A stretch of DNA of 64,000 nt, taken from assembly GCF_040712075.1 (NCBI RefSeq), contig NZ_JBFCVL010000008.1, forward strand, positions 1 through 64,000, in the 5' to 3' direction. Origin of the DNA: Fodinicurvata sp. EGI_FJ10296 (GTDB taxonomy: Bacteria; Pseudomonadota; Alphaproteobacteria; DSM-16000; Inquilinaceae). A program made the translations under genes and the position numbers. This document shows, piece after piece, positions 46,776 through 56,667 of this stretch. Numbering within the stretch: the stretch's first letter is position 1; each line of letters begins with the position of its first letter. The notes under the pieces were generated by a model. It searched no databases. It was not told the DNA's origin and worked only from the letters and a program-made list of their open reading frames with translations.

Positions 46776-48665
46776 ATGACCGATGACCGCCGAGTGCCGC
46801 CCCCACTGCGATCCAGCAGCGAAAACAGCCGCGATGGCCTCGGCTATGCACGGGAAGCCGGCGCCGATCACGATGAATCGCCGCCCGCGCCGAGGGAAAC
46901 ACCGGCGCCGACAGTGGAAACCAGGGCACAGGACCCCTCGCCCCGCGAGATCATGGCTATGCTCGAAGAACTGGGCTCGCGTCTCGATCGGGTGGAGACC
47001 CGCCTGAACACTGCGCTGTCACGCAGAAAGCCGGACAACCGCGCCCGGCCGGCTCCGGCACCGATCACACAACCATCCGGTCGGGCCGATCCGCCTGCCC
47101 CGGCGGCTCCTACTCCCGGCCCGTCCCCTGACCCCGAGCTTGGGCCCGCACCAGAACCCACAGCAGCACGACCCGGGCCAAGGGCCGGATCGACCCACGG
47201 CCTGCGTGGATTGATGAAGGATCGCAGGGCGGCCGACCGCGTCACCCGGGCGCCCGGGCTGCGGACGCCGATAGCCCCCGCTCCGGGGGTTTCGGCACCT
47301 TCGGCGCCGGCGCCCGCGGCCACACCCGGCGAGCCTTCGTCCACCTACTATGCGACCCGGCGCGAGCCGACGCGGCGCAAACGCGGCCGTCTGCTATTGC
47401 CGCTCCTGGTGCTGATCGCGCTGGCGGGCGGCGGATGGTGGATCATGGCTGACCGTCCGTCGATGGAAGAGATCGTCGACGAGGCATTCATGCAACTCGA
47501 CCGCGTCTTCTATGGCCCTGCCGACGGCGCCACCGACACGGCCCCGGAGGACGTCGTCTCAGACACGCCGGATGACGACCCGTTCGAAAGCGACCCGTCG
47601 GCGGCCGATACAAGAACCGCCGGGGCCGGCGGGTCGGCCGGGCGAGCCTCGTGGACACCGGCCTCATCGAGCGGTTCGGGGGCTGGGGCTGGGGGGGCCG
47701 GGCCCGGAGAAGGAGCGGATGCCGATCCGGCGGAAGCGCAAACCGTCGACGCCGTCAACCAGGGGCCGGCCATCGAAGCCGCTCCCAGAGACCCGGTCGG
47801 AACCCAGCCGCTTTCCTCGCGCGACGACGATCTGGCGGCGGCGGCGAACCTGCCTGGTGACGCACCGGAGACGCTGCAGACCCTGGCACGCCGGGCGACG
47901 AACGGCGATGCCGATGCGCAGCACGATCTGGCCACCGCGTTCGCGTTGGGCCAGGACATCCCGCAGGATCTCGAGCGCGCCGTTTTTTGGTATCGCCAGA
48001 GCGCGGAGGCCGGCATCGCCAATGCTCTCTACAACCTCGGCGTCCTCACCCGCGACGGTCTTGGCCGCGATGCCTCAGCCGAAGAGGCGGCGGACCTGTT
48101 CCGGCGGGCGGCGGAACGCAATCATCCCGATGCTCAACTCGCCCTCGGCCGCATGCAACTCGCGGGACGCGGCGTTGACCAGGATCCGGTACAGGCCGCC
48201 GGCTGGTTTCAGGCGGCAAGCGCCAGCGGAGAACCGCGCGGCGCGCTCGAACTCGGCCGGCTGTTCGAGTCCGGCCTTGATGGTGCGGCGGACACCGCCG
48301 CTGCCGCCGGTTGGTACCGGATCGCAGCGGAAGCCGGAAACGAGGAAGCAGAAGCGGCACTCGAACGACTGGTCGGCGAGGAACGGCAGACGCCGCAGGC
48401 GCCGGAGAATGCGCCGTCCATATCCGACCTGCCGGACGCTGTCCCGCCGACGAATGCCGAACCGGTCAGCGACTCCCAATCCGTTGCCCGGATCCAGGAA
48501 CTGCTGGCCGCATTGAATTACGATCCAGGTCCCGCCGATGGCGTCATGGGCGACCTGACACGAAACGCAATCGAGGCATTCCAGGAGGAATACAGCTTGC
48601 CGGTGACGGGCGAGCCCAGCCGGGGTCTGATCGAGGACCTTGAGCACGCGCGATCGCTGGAATGA
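46776..48665 (+). CDS. Membrane-anchored Sel1-repeat protein with peptidoglycan-binding domain
   Basis: A 629-residue protein. Residues 1-~200 are a cytosolic, disordered Pro/Ala-rich region with one short coiled segment (EIMAMLEELGSRLDRVETRL). A single membrane segment lies at ~203-224 (LLLPLLVLIALAGGGWWIMA), followed by an acidic, low-complexity periplasmic linker. Residues ~370-535 form four Sel1-like repeats (for example ANGDADAQHDLATAFALGQD; SAEAGIANALYNLGVL; NHPDAQLALGRMQLAG). Residues ~572-625 are a PG_binding_1 domain (RIQELLAALNYDPGPADGVM followed by GDLTRNAIEAFQ). The domain order recalls polarity/localisation factors such as PodJ or DipM-like proteins, but no specific orthologue is claimed. 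It converges on ispE with 14 bp between stops. Confidence 0.8.
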   Translation: MTDDRRVPPPLRSSSENSRDGLGYAREAGADHDESPPAPRETPAPTVETRAQDPSPREIMAMLEELGSRLDRVETRLNTALSRRKPDNRARPAPAPITQPSGRADPPAPAAPTPGPSPDPELGPAPEPTAARPGPRAGSTHGLRGLMKDRRAADRVTRAPGLRTPIAPAPGVSAPSAPAPAATPGEPSSTYYATRREPTRRKRGRLLLPLLVLIALAGGGWWIMADRPSMEEIVDEAFMQLDRVFYGPADGATDTAPEDVVSDTPDDDPFESDPSAADTRTAGAGGSAGRASWTPASSSGSGAGAGGAGPGEGADADPAEAQTVDAVNQGPAIEAAPRDPVGTQPLSSRDDDLAAAANLPGDAPETLQTLARRATNGDADAQHDLATAFALGQDIPQDLERAVFWYRQSAEAGIANALYNLGVLTRDGLGRDASAEEAADLFRRAAERNHPDAQLALGRMQLAGRGVDQDPVQAAGWFQAASASGEPRGALELGRLFESGLDGAADTAAAAGWYRIAAEAGNEEAEAALERLVGEERQTPQAPENAPSISDLPDAVPPTNAEPVSDSQSVARIQELLAALNYDPGPADGVMGDLTRNAIEAFQEEYSLPVTGEPSRGLIEDLEHARSLE

Positions 48666-48679
48666 CACTTTGCCCGGGC

Positions 48680-49636
48680 CTAAAGCACCGAGCCCGCCCG
48701 GCACCACCAACCGGGGCTTTCGCGGGAGATCGCCGCTGCGGCCAAATTGGCGTGGTTGCCATTATCGAAGAGGCCGAAACAGGTCGCCCCGCTGCCGGAA
48801 ACGCCGGCATGTACCAGACCGGGTCGTTTCTGAAGCGACCGAATGACGACACCGATCTCGGGGCAGATTGACATTGCCGCCTCGGCCAGGTCATTGCGGT
48901 TCGACGATATCGCCGACATCAGTTCCGGTGCCTGGGCCCCTGACCTGACGCCTGTCCCGGACTCCATGATATCCGGACGGCGCGTCGGCGCACTGAACGG
49001 GCCCGTGCGCGCCTTGAAAACGTCTGGCGTTGATACCGGGACACCAGGATTGACCAGCACCAACGCGGCTCCCGACAACATCGGGCCCGGTTCCAGTTCC
49101 TCGCCGATACCCGATACATAGGCGGCCTCCGAGGCGACGCACATCGGAATATCAGCCCCCAACCCGGCGATCCGGTCACGATCCTCTGCCGTCAAGGTCA
49201 GATGCCACAGATGTTGCAAGCAGCGGATAACGGCGGCTGCGTCGGCAGATCCGCCGCCGATCCCGGCAGCCACCGGCAGATTTTTCTTCAGATGAATGGC
49301 AAGGGGCGATCGGTGGCGTCCGGCCCGTTCCGCCATCAGATCCGCAGCCCGCCAGACCAGATTCTCGGACGGTGCCGACGGAACGTCCGCCCCAAAGGGG
49401 CCAGTGACCCGGAACGTTGGCGTCGCAGCGGGACTCACACGCACCTCGTCCGCCACCGACGTAAAAGCGACCAGACTGTCCAGCCAATGGAAACCGTCGT
49501 CCCGGCGGCCCGTGATCCGGAGCCACAGATTCACCTTTGCCGGTGCGAGACATGCAACCGCCCCGCCGCCAACGGGCCGCGGGGCAACGGCCAGCCCGTC
49601 GCTGGCGAGGGGTGCTTCCACGAGGGTCAGGTCCAC
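48680..49636 (-). CDS. ispE: 4-(cytidine-5'-diphospho)-2-C-methyl-D-erythritol kinase
   Basis: A 318-residue GHMP kinase of the non-mevalonate isoprenoid pathway that phosphorylates CDP-ME at the 2-hydroxyl. Motifs are APAKVNLWLRITGRRDDGFH, the ATP loop PVAAGIGGGSADAAAV, LGADIPMCVAS and the C-terminal VSGSGATCFGLFD. There is no in-frame ATG near the family's normal start; GTG 49636 and GTG 49621 are the candidates, giving 318 or 313 residues with a ~35-residue pre-extension. It lies 68 bp after the TPR gene on the same strand, a pairing seen in other Alphaproteobacteria. Confidence 0.93.
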   Translation of the reverse strand: MDLTLVEAPLASDGLAVAPRPVGGGAVACLAPAKVNLWLRITGRRDDGFHWLDSLVAFTSVADEVRVSPAATPTFRVTGPFGADVPSAPSENLVWRAADLMAERAGRHRSPLAIHLKKNLPVAAGIGGGSADAAAVIRCLQHLWHLTLTAEDRDRIAGLGADIPMCVASEAAYVSGIGEELEPGPMLSGAALVLVNPGVPVSTPDVFKARTGPFSAPTRRPDIMESGTGVRSGAQAPELMSAISSNRNDLAEAAMSICPEIGVVIRSLQKRPGLVHAGVSGSGATCFGLFDNGNHANLAAAAISRESPGWWCRAGSVL

Positions 49637-49704
49637 GCTTTCGGATCCAGGGTTCGGATCGCCAGGTTTCGGGGGACGGATGCGACGATAGAAGTCGGGC
49701 TGCC

Positions 49705-51546
49705 CTAACGCAGGGTCGGGCCGTCCTGATCGGCATCGCCGGTGGCCACGCGATCGGCCACAACTCCGGTCTCGTCCAGACCGTCGGCGAGTTTCCCCTC
49801 GATCGTTGCCGCCAGGTCCGGATCGTCGTCGACATGCTGCAGCGCGCGCCGCCACTGATAGCGGGCCTCGCGCTCGCGGCCAACCATCCAGTAGGCGTCA
49901 CCGAGATGGTCGTTTACGGTGGCATCTGCCGGCAGCAACTCCACCGCGCGTTCAAGCCAGGATACCGCCTGATCCATCCGGCCGGTACGGAAATAAACCC
50001 ATCCGACGCTGTCGATAATGTAGCCGTCATCGGGCTCCAGCTCGATCGCCCGGAGCAACAGATGTTCCCCCTCGTCGATATTGATGCCCCGGTCAATCCA
50101 CGAATAGCCGAGATAATTCAGCAGATGCCCATGGGTTCCGTTCAGAGCCACCGCCCGTTGCAAGTCGCGTTCAGCTCGTTCCCAGCGATCAGCGCGTTCC
50201 AGCGCCATTCCGCGACGGTACAGGAACGACCAGTTCTCGGTCTCAAGATCGGGAGAGATCTCCGCCGTCCGGTCATAGGCTTCGACGGCCGCATCGAATT
50301 GCCGGTCGATGCGCTTCAGGTCGCCGATCAGGAACGGAATTTCCGGTCGGCCCGGATAGTCGTCTTCCAGCGCGTTGAGGAAATCGATGGCATCGCCACG
50401 CCGGTCCAGCCGATCCATCATCCGCGCAGCGGACAACCCGGCCGACAGATTGAGGGGACTGTCGGGATCGACTGACTCGAATACGTTCAGAGCCAGATTG
50501 TGATCACCGCGTTCGGTCAGCATCTCGCCAAGCAGGATGCGGGTGATATCAGAGTCGGGGCGGAGGCGCAGCGACCATTGAACATAGGGCAGCGCAAGAT
50601 CAGCCACCCCTTCGGCATTCAGCGCCGTTGCCAGATGGAACAGCGCCTCGGCCAGCCCCTCTTGAGGATCGGTCGCAATTTCACCACCGCGCTTTGCTTC
50701 GACAACGATCGGCTCATCGGCCGGCGCGCGCTCCTCCGGCAATACCCCGAAGGCGTCCTCGTACAGCGCCTCGAACGCTTCGTTCTCTCCAGCCTCGCGG
50801 TAGAGGCGCCCCAGAGCCTGGATAAGGCGACCGGGTGCGGCTTCGGCACCGACACGCTCGATCGTCCGCTCATAGGTGGCTCGTGCGGAATCCGGCCGTC
50901 CCGCAACCTCAAGCAACAGGCCTTCCTGCAGTTCCACGAGCGTTTCCATGCCGCGCCGCTCCTGAAGCGGCGACAGCCGGGCAATCGCCCGTTCGACATC
51001 GTCCTGGCTCAGCGCCAGCCACGCGGACACGACGGGCACTACGACCGTGGAGAGGCCCATCGGATTCATGGCATCCAGATAGTCCAGTCCCTTCTGGAAA
51101 TCTCCGGATTCTGCGGCGGCCAGCGCCAGAGCCATTGCCGACATATGGTCTGTGGGGTCGACGGCATTGAGTGCCGAGGCCAACGGCAAAGCCCGGTCGA
51201 TCTCGCCTACTGCCATCGACAGTACAAAAGCCCGGTGCATAAGATAGCCGTTACGCCCGTGCCGCTGAAAGGCTGCGTACATATAGTCGGCGGACCGGCG
51301 CAGATCATCCTGTCGGCTTGCATGGGCAGCTGCGAGATAGGAACCGGTCAGGCCGCCATACCGAAGATCGTGACCGGCGCCCGGAAGCAGCACGCGCCCC
51401 GCGTTGTCCGATGCGAATGCCGGCCTGACACCCAGATCGGCGCCGGTCGGCAGCACGATTGCGCTGGAGGCGGCCATCATCGAGCCGAGTGCCAGACGCA
51501 CGACCCGGCGCTGGAATCGCGGAAGAAATCGTTTTGATCGGGCCAT
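49705..51546 (-). CDS. Exported tetratricopeptide repeat protein
   Basis: A 613-residue protein. The N-terminus has a basic cluster (RSKRFLPRFQRRVVR) followed by a hydrophobic LALGSMMAASSAIVL segment, probably a signal peptide with a cut near AFA/SD. The rest is a solenoid of TPR-like units across residues ~85-590. The clearest are at the C-terminal end: HLLNYLGYSWIDRGINIDEG, DGYIIDSVGWVYFRTGRMDQ and TVNDHLGDAYWMVGREREAR; this end is the most conserved in alphaproteobacterial homologues. The ATG at 51546 has GGGAG six bases upstream. TPR proteins mediate protein-protein contacts, probably in the periplasm or at the outer membrane here; the specific role is unknown. ispE follows. Confidence 0.8.
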   Translation of the reverse strand: MARSKRFLPRFQRRVVRLALGSMMAASSAIVLPTGADLGVRPAFASDNAGRVLLPGAGHDLRYGGLTGSYLAAAHASRQDDLRRSADYMYAAFQRHGRNGYLMHRAFVLSMAVGEIDRALPLASALNAVDPTDHMSAMALALAAAESGDFQKGLDYLDAMNPMGLSTVVVPVVSAWLALSQDDVERAIARLSPLQERRGMETLVELQEGLLLEVAGRPDSARATYERTIERVGAEAAPGRLIQALGRLYREAGENEAFEALYEDAFGVLPEERAPADEPIVVEAKRGGEIATDPQEGLAEALFHLATALNAEGVADLALPYVQWSLRLRPDSDITRILLGEMLTERGDHNLALNVFESVDPDSPLNLSAGLSAARMMDRLDRRGDAIDFLNALEDDYPGRPEIPFLIGDLKRIDRQFDAAVEAYDRTAEISPDLETENWSFLYRRGMALERADRWERAERDLQRAVALNGTHGHLLNYLGYSWIDRGINIDEGEHLLLRAIELEPDDGYIIDSVGWVYFRTGRMDQAVSWLERAVELLPADATVNDHLGDAYWMVGREREARYQWRRALQHVDDDPDLAATIEGKLADGLDETGVVADRVATGDADQDGPTLR

Positions 51547-51733
51547 CCCGGTCTCCCACCTGGACAATTCGGCGAAGGACCCACCCACCGCCACAAGGAT
51601 CGCGATACTCAGAATAACGCAGTCTCGGCCATTGCGCCAGAGATCAAAGGCTGTGCAGTTTCATACCTTTGGGCCAAAGTCTTCATGCCCGAGGCCCCAG
51701 CCGACCATAACGATGGGATGGGGTTATGTCATA

Positions 51734-51811
51734 GTCAAGGCGGCACGCCGCGATGGGTCAAGGCGGCATGCCACGATGGCTCAAGGCGACACGCCGCGAA
51801 GGGTCAAGGCG
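51734..51811. repeat. 23-bp tandem repeat, 3.4 copies
   Basis: Units at 51734-51756, 51757-51779 and 51780-51802 follow GTCAAGGCGGCACGCCGCGA plus TGG with 2-4 substitutions per copy, and a partial fourth copy starts at 51803. It lies in the 291-bp spacer between the TPR gene start and the 3' end of the ETF:quinone oxidoreductase gene. Each unit contains a small GGCG/CGCC dyad. Confidence 0.88.
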
Positions 51812-51837
51812 AGGGGACAGGGCAATTCGTCGGACGG

Positions 51838-53484
51838 CTACATGTTCGGGTAATTCGGTCCGCCGCCACCTTCAGGCACTGTCCAATTGATATTCTGGCG
51901 TGGGTCCTTGATGTCGCAAGTCTTGCAGTGAACGCAATTCTGGGCATTGATCACGAACCGCGCTCCGCCGTCATCTTCATCGCGGACGACCTCGTACACG
52001 CCGGCCGGGCAATATCGCTGGGCCGGCTCGTCATAGACCGGCAGGTTGTGCGCGATCGGTATTTCCGGGTCGGCCAGCTTCAGGTGGGAAGGCTGGTTTT
52101 CCTCGTGGTTGGTGTTTGAAAGAAAAACTGACGACAGGCGATCGAAGGTGAGAACGCCATCGGGTTTGGGATAGTTGATCCTGGCCGATTCCGACGCTGG
52201 GCGCAGCGTCTCATGGTCCTCGTGCTTGTGATGGAACGTCCACGGAACCTTGCCGCGCAACCAGAGATCCAGCCCCGAATATGCCGTGCCGAGCGCCATT
52301 CCCCATCGGAACGACGGTCTGCTATTGCGCACAGCATAGAGCTCGTCGGCAATCCAGCTGTTGTCATAAGCGCTCTGATAGCGGTCCAGGGGCGCCGGCG
52401 TTTCTCCGGCAAGCCCGGCGTAGCAGGCTTCCGCGGCCAGCATTCCCGATTTCATCGCCGTATGGCTGCCCTTGATCTTTGGCACGTTGACGAATCCGGC
52501 CGAGCAGCCGATCAGCGCACCACCGGGAAAAACGAGCTTCGGGACGGACTGATAGCCGCCTTCGTTAATTGCTCGGGCGCCGTAGGACACGCGCCTTGCG
52601 CCTTCGAAATACGGCTTGATGTCGGGGTGCGTCTTGAACCGGTTGAACTCGCCAAACGGATAAAGATACGGATTGGCATAATCCAGGCCGACAACGAAGC
52701 CGATCGCGCAGAGGTTTTCCTCCAGGTGGTACATGAAGCCACCGCCATAAGTATCCGACTCCAGCGGCCAGCCGAAGCCATGCATGACCAGTCCCTGACG
52801 GTGTCTGGCGGGATCGAGTTCCCACAATTCCTTGATGCCGATGCCGTAGGTCTGCGGATCGCGTCCGTCACGCAACCCGAATCGGGCGATTGCTTCTTTC
52901 GAGAGCGAGCCGCGGACCCCTTCCGCCAGCAGCGTATAAGTTCCGTGGAGTTCGACACCCGGCGTATGGTTCGCGGTCGGCTCGCCGTCCTTGCCAATTC
53001 CCATATCGCCGGTCGCGATGCCGCGCACAGTGCCGTCTTCGTCGTACAGCAGTTCGGCGGCGGCAAATCCGGGGTAGATCTCGACCCCCAGCGCCTCGGC
53101 CTGCTCGGCCAGCCAGCGGCAGAGATTGCCCAGCGAAATGATGTAGTTGCCGTCATTGTGCAATTCGCCTGGCAGTGCGAATCCGGGCATCTTCATCGAT
53201 CCGCTCTCGGTGAAGATGCGGAACTCGTCCTCCTGGACCGGTGTGTTGATCGGAGCACCCCGTTCCTGCCAGTCGGGGATCAATTCGTTCAAAGCGCGGG
53301 GCTCCAGCACGGCGCCGGACAGGATATGAGCGCCGACCTCCGCGCCCTTTTCGACGACACAGACGGATATTTCCCGGCCTTGTTCGGCTTCGAGCTGTTT
53401 CAGGCGAATCGCCGCGCCCAGACCAGCCGGCCCGGCCCCGACTATCACCACGTCGTACGCCATCGACTCCCGTTCTACTGCCAT
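51838..53484 (-). CDS. Electron transfer flavoprotein-ubiquinone oxidoreductase
   Basis: A 548-residue membrane-associated flavoprotein that passes electrons from reduced ETF (fed by acyl-CoA dehydrogenases) to ubiquinone. FAD site: [20 protein letters not shown]. Core motifs: [40 protein letters not shown] followed by [16 protein letters not shown], and [20 protein letters not shown]. The C-terminal 4Fe-4S cluster ligands are in [10 protein letters not shown] and [20 protein letters not shown]. The start is taken as ATG 53484 ([11 protein letters not shown], as is usual for the family); ATG 53493 and ATG 53463 are alternatives. It is probably a functional partner of leucine and fatty-acid catabolism. 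Divergent from the uracil-DNA glycosylase gene. Confidence 0.95.
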   Translation of the reverse strand: MAVERESMAYDVVIVGAGPAGLGAAIRLKQLEAEQGREISVCVVEKGAEVGAHILSGAVLEPRALNELIPDWQERGAPINTPVQEDEFRIFTESGSMKMPGFALPGELHNDGNYIISLGNLCRWLAEQAEALGVEIYPGFAAAELLYDEDGTVRGIATGDMGIGKDGEPTANHTPGVELHGTYTLLAEGVRGSLSKEAIARFGLRDGRDPQTYGIGIKELWELDPARHRQGLVMHGFGWPLESDTYGGGFMYHLEENLCAIGFVVGLDYANPYLYPFGEFNRFKTHPDIKPYFEGARRVSYGARAINEGGYQSVPKLVFPGGALIGCSAGFVNVPKIKGSHTAMKSGMLAAEACYAGLAGETPAPLDRYQSAYDNSWIADELYAVRNSRPSFRWGMALGTAYSGLDLWLRGKVPWTFHHKHEDHETLRPASESARINYPKPDGVLTFDRLSSVFLSNTNHEENQPSHLKLADPEIPIAHNLPVYDEPAQRYCPAGVYEVVRDEDDGGARFVINAQNCVHCKTCDIKDPRQNINWTVPEGGGGPNYPNM

Positions 53485-53622
53485 ATCCACCATCCGTTCG
53501 TGCCGTTGTCGCCTCGCGCGTTCGGGGCGCGTCCCGGTCCGGTGGCCGCCGCAGCAGCCTTTCCGTCATCCAATACGTCGTTCGGTCGCTCTCCCGAGCC
53601 GCACTGTGGTACCCTAATTCCC

Positions 53623-54576
53623 ATGGAGACCGCAAATCCGCAACAGATCGCCGCCCTTCTGGACTGGTATCGTCTGGTCGGCGTCGACGAGACCGTCAGC
53701 CCCGAACCGATCGACCTGACCAGGGACGGGCTCTGGCAGGCACCGCCGGATTCGCTGCTGGCGCCGGTCCGGCGCGCGGCGCCGGAACCGCCCGTACGTC
53801 CATCACGGGAAGCACCGGGACATGCAGTGCCCCCGTCCGCACCGGCTGCCAGTGCCGGGCGCGGACCGTCATCGGCACAGGCTGCCGCCTCCCCCGGCGC
53901 GCCGGCCGGTGGCGGCGCGCCGCTGCTGGGGGAGCGCGAAACCATAGAATCCGCGCGTACGGCGGTACAGGAAGCTGAAACCCTCGACGACCTGCGCGAG
54001 CGATTTCAGGCATTCGATGGGTGCCCACTGCGGCGCACGGCTACGAATTTCGTCTTTGCCGACGGCAACCCGGATGCCGATTTGATGATCATCGGCGAAG
54101 CGCCGGGCGAAGACGAGGATCGACAGGGCAAGCCGTTCGTCGGCAAGGCCGGACAATTGCTCGACCGTATGCTGGCGGCGATCGGCCGGAACCGGCAGTC
54201 GGCCTATATCAGCAATATCCTGCCGTGGCGGCCGCCAGGCAACCGGACGCCGTCGGCCGCCGAGATCGCCACCTGCCTGCCCTATATCCAGCGTCACATC
54301 GCATTGAAGCGACCCCGCGTCGTCGTCTTCGCCGGAGGCATCTCCGCCAAGGCACTCCTCGACACAAGCAGGGGGATCACGAAACTGCGGGGGCGATGGA
54401 CGACAATTGCCGTGCCGGGGGCCGAGGCGCCGATTCCCGCCATGCCACTGTTCCACCCGGCATATCTGCTCCGCCAGCCGGCACAGAAACGCCTGGCCTG
54501 GCGCGATCTTCTCATGGTCGACAAGGCACTAAGTGAGATGAATAACGGGTCGCAACCCCCTGACGCCACGTCGTGA
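53623..54576 (+). CDS. Uracil-DNA glycosylase, family 4-like
   Basis: A 317-residue enzyme that excises uracil from DNA. Residues ~45-105 are an unconserved Pro/Ala-rich linker. The catalytic domain has [20 protein letters not shown] followed by [29 protein letters not shown] and the second active-site motif HPAYLLR (His278). Family 4 enzymes usually hold a 4Fe-4S cluster through four cysteines. Here only two cysteines exist in the whole protein: Cys134 (FDGCPLRR) and Cys218 (ATCLPY). A Trp (PWRPPGN) stands where the third ligand is usual, so the cluster may be lost. The ATG at 53623 is chosen because the open frame upstream is antisense to the ETF dehydrogenase gene. Confidence 0.85.
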   Translation: METANPQQIAALLDWYRLVGVDETVSPEPIDLTRDGLWQAPPDSLLAPVRRAAPEPPVRPSREAPGHAVPPSAPAASAGRGPSSAQAAASPGAPAGGGAPLLGERETIESARTAVQEAETLDDLRERFQAFDGCPLRRTATNFVFADGNPDADLMIIGEAPGEDEDRQGKPFVGKAGQLLDRMLAAIGRNRQSAYISNILPWRPPGNRTPSAAEIATCLPYIQRHIALKRPRVVVFAGGISAKALLDTSRGITKLRGRWTTIAVPGAEAPIPAMPLFHPAYLLRQPAQKRLAWRDLLMVDKALSEMNNGSQPPDATS

Positions 54577-54681
54577 ATCATGGCGCAGTGGCGGTTTTCC
54601 CCCCGGCACGCGGTCACACTGTGACCGGAATGTGAGCCCCCGTCCCTTGCCTCCGGCACCGAATCGGTTTATGCAACCGAT

Positions 54682-56667
54682 ATGTCGGAAATACAACTAA
54701 AAGTCGACAAAAGGCCCCTCGGCACGACAACCCGCAGCAGGACCGCAGTGGCGCCGCCCCTCTTCCGCCGCCTGTCCGCCCGTCTCGTGCCTGGGGTCTG
54801 GCCCGGAAACTGGCCCGGAAACTGGCCCGGAGACTGGCCAGGGATCTGGCCGGCATTTGTAGCCGCGGCCGCCCTGACGCTTTCGTCTTCTCCGGCATTG
54901 TCCATAGACGACTACGCCGAGCCGGATCACGTTATTGCGGACATCTTCGAGGCCGCCGCAAGCGATGCGCCGACGGCGGTTTCGGTCCTGATGGACAGGG
55001 GCGATGTCCGCCGCTATCGGGCAATCTTCGACCTCCAGTCACGCGGCCGCCTGGCCGTCGCCGACCAGATCATCGGCCGTCTGAGCGACCGCCGCCTGAT
55101 GGGCCATGTCCTTTTTCAACGGTATATGCATCCCGAAGCGGATAATGGGGCCGATGAAGTGGATTACCCGGCGCTGGCTGGCTGGCTTGGTCGCTATGGC
55201 GATCATCCCGGCGCCACACGGCTCCATCGGCTGGCCGAAGAGCGGCGCGGCGACCATCCTGCGCCGTCGACACCGGATTCCGGCGGACGTCTTTGGGGAA
55301 CGGTGGAAGCATTCGGTGTCGAAGCCTGCGAGATACCGCCGGAATCGGGCATAGAACGCAACGCCCGTCGTCATGTCCTCGATCTGGTCGGCCGCACGAG
55401 GCCGACGGCGGCGCTTGAATGGCTGGTCCGGCCGGATCACGCGGCCGTGCTGTCCCAAACGGTCCGCGACCGCGCTCGGGCGGACATCGCGGCCGGGTAC
55501 CTGCACGCGGGATATCCCCGGCGCGCGCTGACCGAAGCTGTTCGCGCTGCCGAACAATCCGGCGAACAGGCGCCGCGGGGTCTGTGGATCGCCGGTCTTT
55601 CGGCCTGGGAACTGAACGACCGCCAGTCGGCGGGGGAATGGTTCCGGCAATTGGCCTCGGCCGCCTGTGCGAATGCATGGCAGCGGACCGCCGGGGCATT
55701 CTGGGCGGCACGCGCCCACGACGCCCAAGACGACCCACAGGGCCGCGAGCAATGGCTGGCTGTGGCGGCAAGCTATCCATACACATTCTATGGCATCGTG
55801 GCCCGCCGGATGCTTGGCCTCGACACGCCGTTTTCTTTCGATTCGCCCGACCTTTCAGGTACGCATCTGGCGCTGGTCAATGCCACGCCGCGGGGGCACC
55901 GGGCCATCGGGCTGCTTCAGGTGGGATTGACCGACCTCGCCGCCCGTGAACTGAGCACGCTTGTCGCCCAAAGTCCGTCGGGCGCGGTCAGGGATGGTGT
56001 CGTCGCCATCGCTCAGGAAAGCCAACTGGCGGCTTTGTCGCTGTATCTGGGCGGGGCGGTAACACCCGAGGAAGAAGCGCTGTTCGACGGCGCCCTCTAT
56101 CCGATTCCGGCATGGGATCCACCCGGCGGATACTACATCGACCGGGCACTGATCCTGGCCACCATGCGTCAGGAAAGCCGCTTCGACCCGGACGCGGTCA
56201 GTCATGCCGGTGCCACGGGGCTGATGCAGCTCATGCCGGCGACAGCCGATGCCATGGCCCGTCGGCACCTCGACATGTCGACCCATGCCGCCGGCAATCT
56301 GGAACTGACAGATCCCGGTCTTAATGTCGGCCTGGGTCAGGCCTATTTCCGCCAGCTCATGGCAACCGACAGGATCGGCGACGACCTGATCGGCATGATC
56401 GCGGGCTATAATGCCGGGCCCGGAAACCTGCGCCGGTGGCAAGCGGCGTTCGAGGGCGGGAACGATCCGTTTCTGTTCATTGAAAGGATACCGGTGCGGG
56501 AAACGCGCAATTACGTAAAGCAGGTTCTGTCGAACTTCTGGATCTATCGGAGCCGGCTGGGACAGCCTTCGCCCTCGCTCGACGCCATTGCCCGTTTCGA
56601 TCGTCCGAGGTATAGCGGACTGGATACAACTGTCACCGAGGTTGCGGCAGATCATGGCGCCAATTGA
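54682..56667 (+). CDS. Soluble lytic murein transglycosylase
   Basis: A 661-residue Slt70-like exported enzyme that cleaves peptidoglycan glycan strands, forming 1,6-anhydro ends. The N-terminus is unusual: a 30-residue basic segment, then four WPGx tetrapeptides (residues 40-55), then the hydrophobic FVAAAALTLSSSPALS signal core. The middle is an alpha-superhelical U-domain. The SLT catalytic domain starts near 485: ILATMRQESRFDPDAVSHAG with catalytic Glu498, ATGLMQLMPATADAMA, MIAGYNAGPGNLRRW and IPVRETRNYVKQVLSNFWIY. The 3' end overlaps moaB by 14 bases. It starts 105 bp after the glycosylase gene on the same strand. Confidence 0.9.
   Translation: MSEIQLKVDKRPLGTTTRSRTAVAPPLFRRLSARLVPGVWPGNWPGNWPGDWPGIWPAFVAAAALTLSSSPALSIDDYAEPDHVIADIFEAAASDAPTAVSVLMDRGDVRRYRAIFDLQSRGRLAVADQIIGRLSDRRLMGHVLFQRYMHPEADNGADEVDYPALAGWLGRYGDHPGATRLHRLAEERRGDHPAPSTPDSGGRLWGTVEAFGVEACEIPPESGIERNARRHVLDLVGRTRPTAALEWLVRPDHAAVLSQTVRDRARADIAAGYLHAGYPRRALTEAVRAAEQSGEQAPRGLWIAGLSAWELNDRQSAGEWFRQLASAACANAWQRTAGAFWAARAHDAQDDPQGREQWLAVAASYPYTFYGIVARRMLGLDTPFSFDSPDLSGTHLALVNATPRGHRAIGLLQVGLTDLAARELSTLVAQSPSGAVRDGVVAIAQESQLAALSLYLGGAVTPEEEALFDGALYPIPAWDPPGGYYIDRALILATMRQESRFDPDAVSHAGATGLMQLMPATADAMARRHLDMSTHAAGNLELTDPGLNVGLGQAYFRQLMATDRIGDDLIGMIAGYNAGPGNLRRWQAAFEGGNDPFLFIERIPVRETRNYVKQVLSNFWIYRSRLGQPSPSLDAIARFDRPRYSGLDTTVTEVAADHGAN
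54799..54846. repeat. 12-bp tandem repeat coding WPGN, 4 copies
   Basis: TGGCCCGGAAAC is repeated perfectly at 54799-54810 and 54811-54822, with variants at 54823-54834 and 54835-54846 and a partial fifth copy. In frame, it encodes Trp-Pro-Gly-Asn/Asp/Ile in the signal-sequence region of the lytic transglycosylase. Copy-number change keeps the frame. Confidence 0.9.

Noticed and set aside
51734-51811. 23-bp repeat array as a possible CRISPR
   Set aside because: Units are directly abutting with no spacers and diverge from each other; there are no cas genes in the window.
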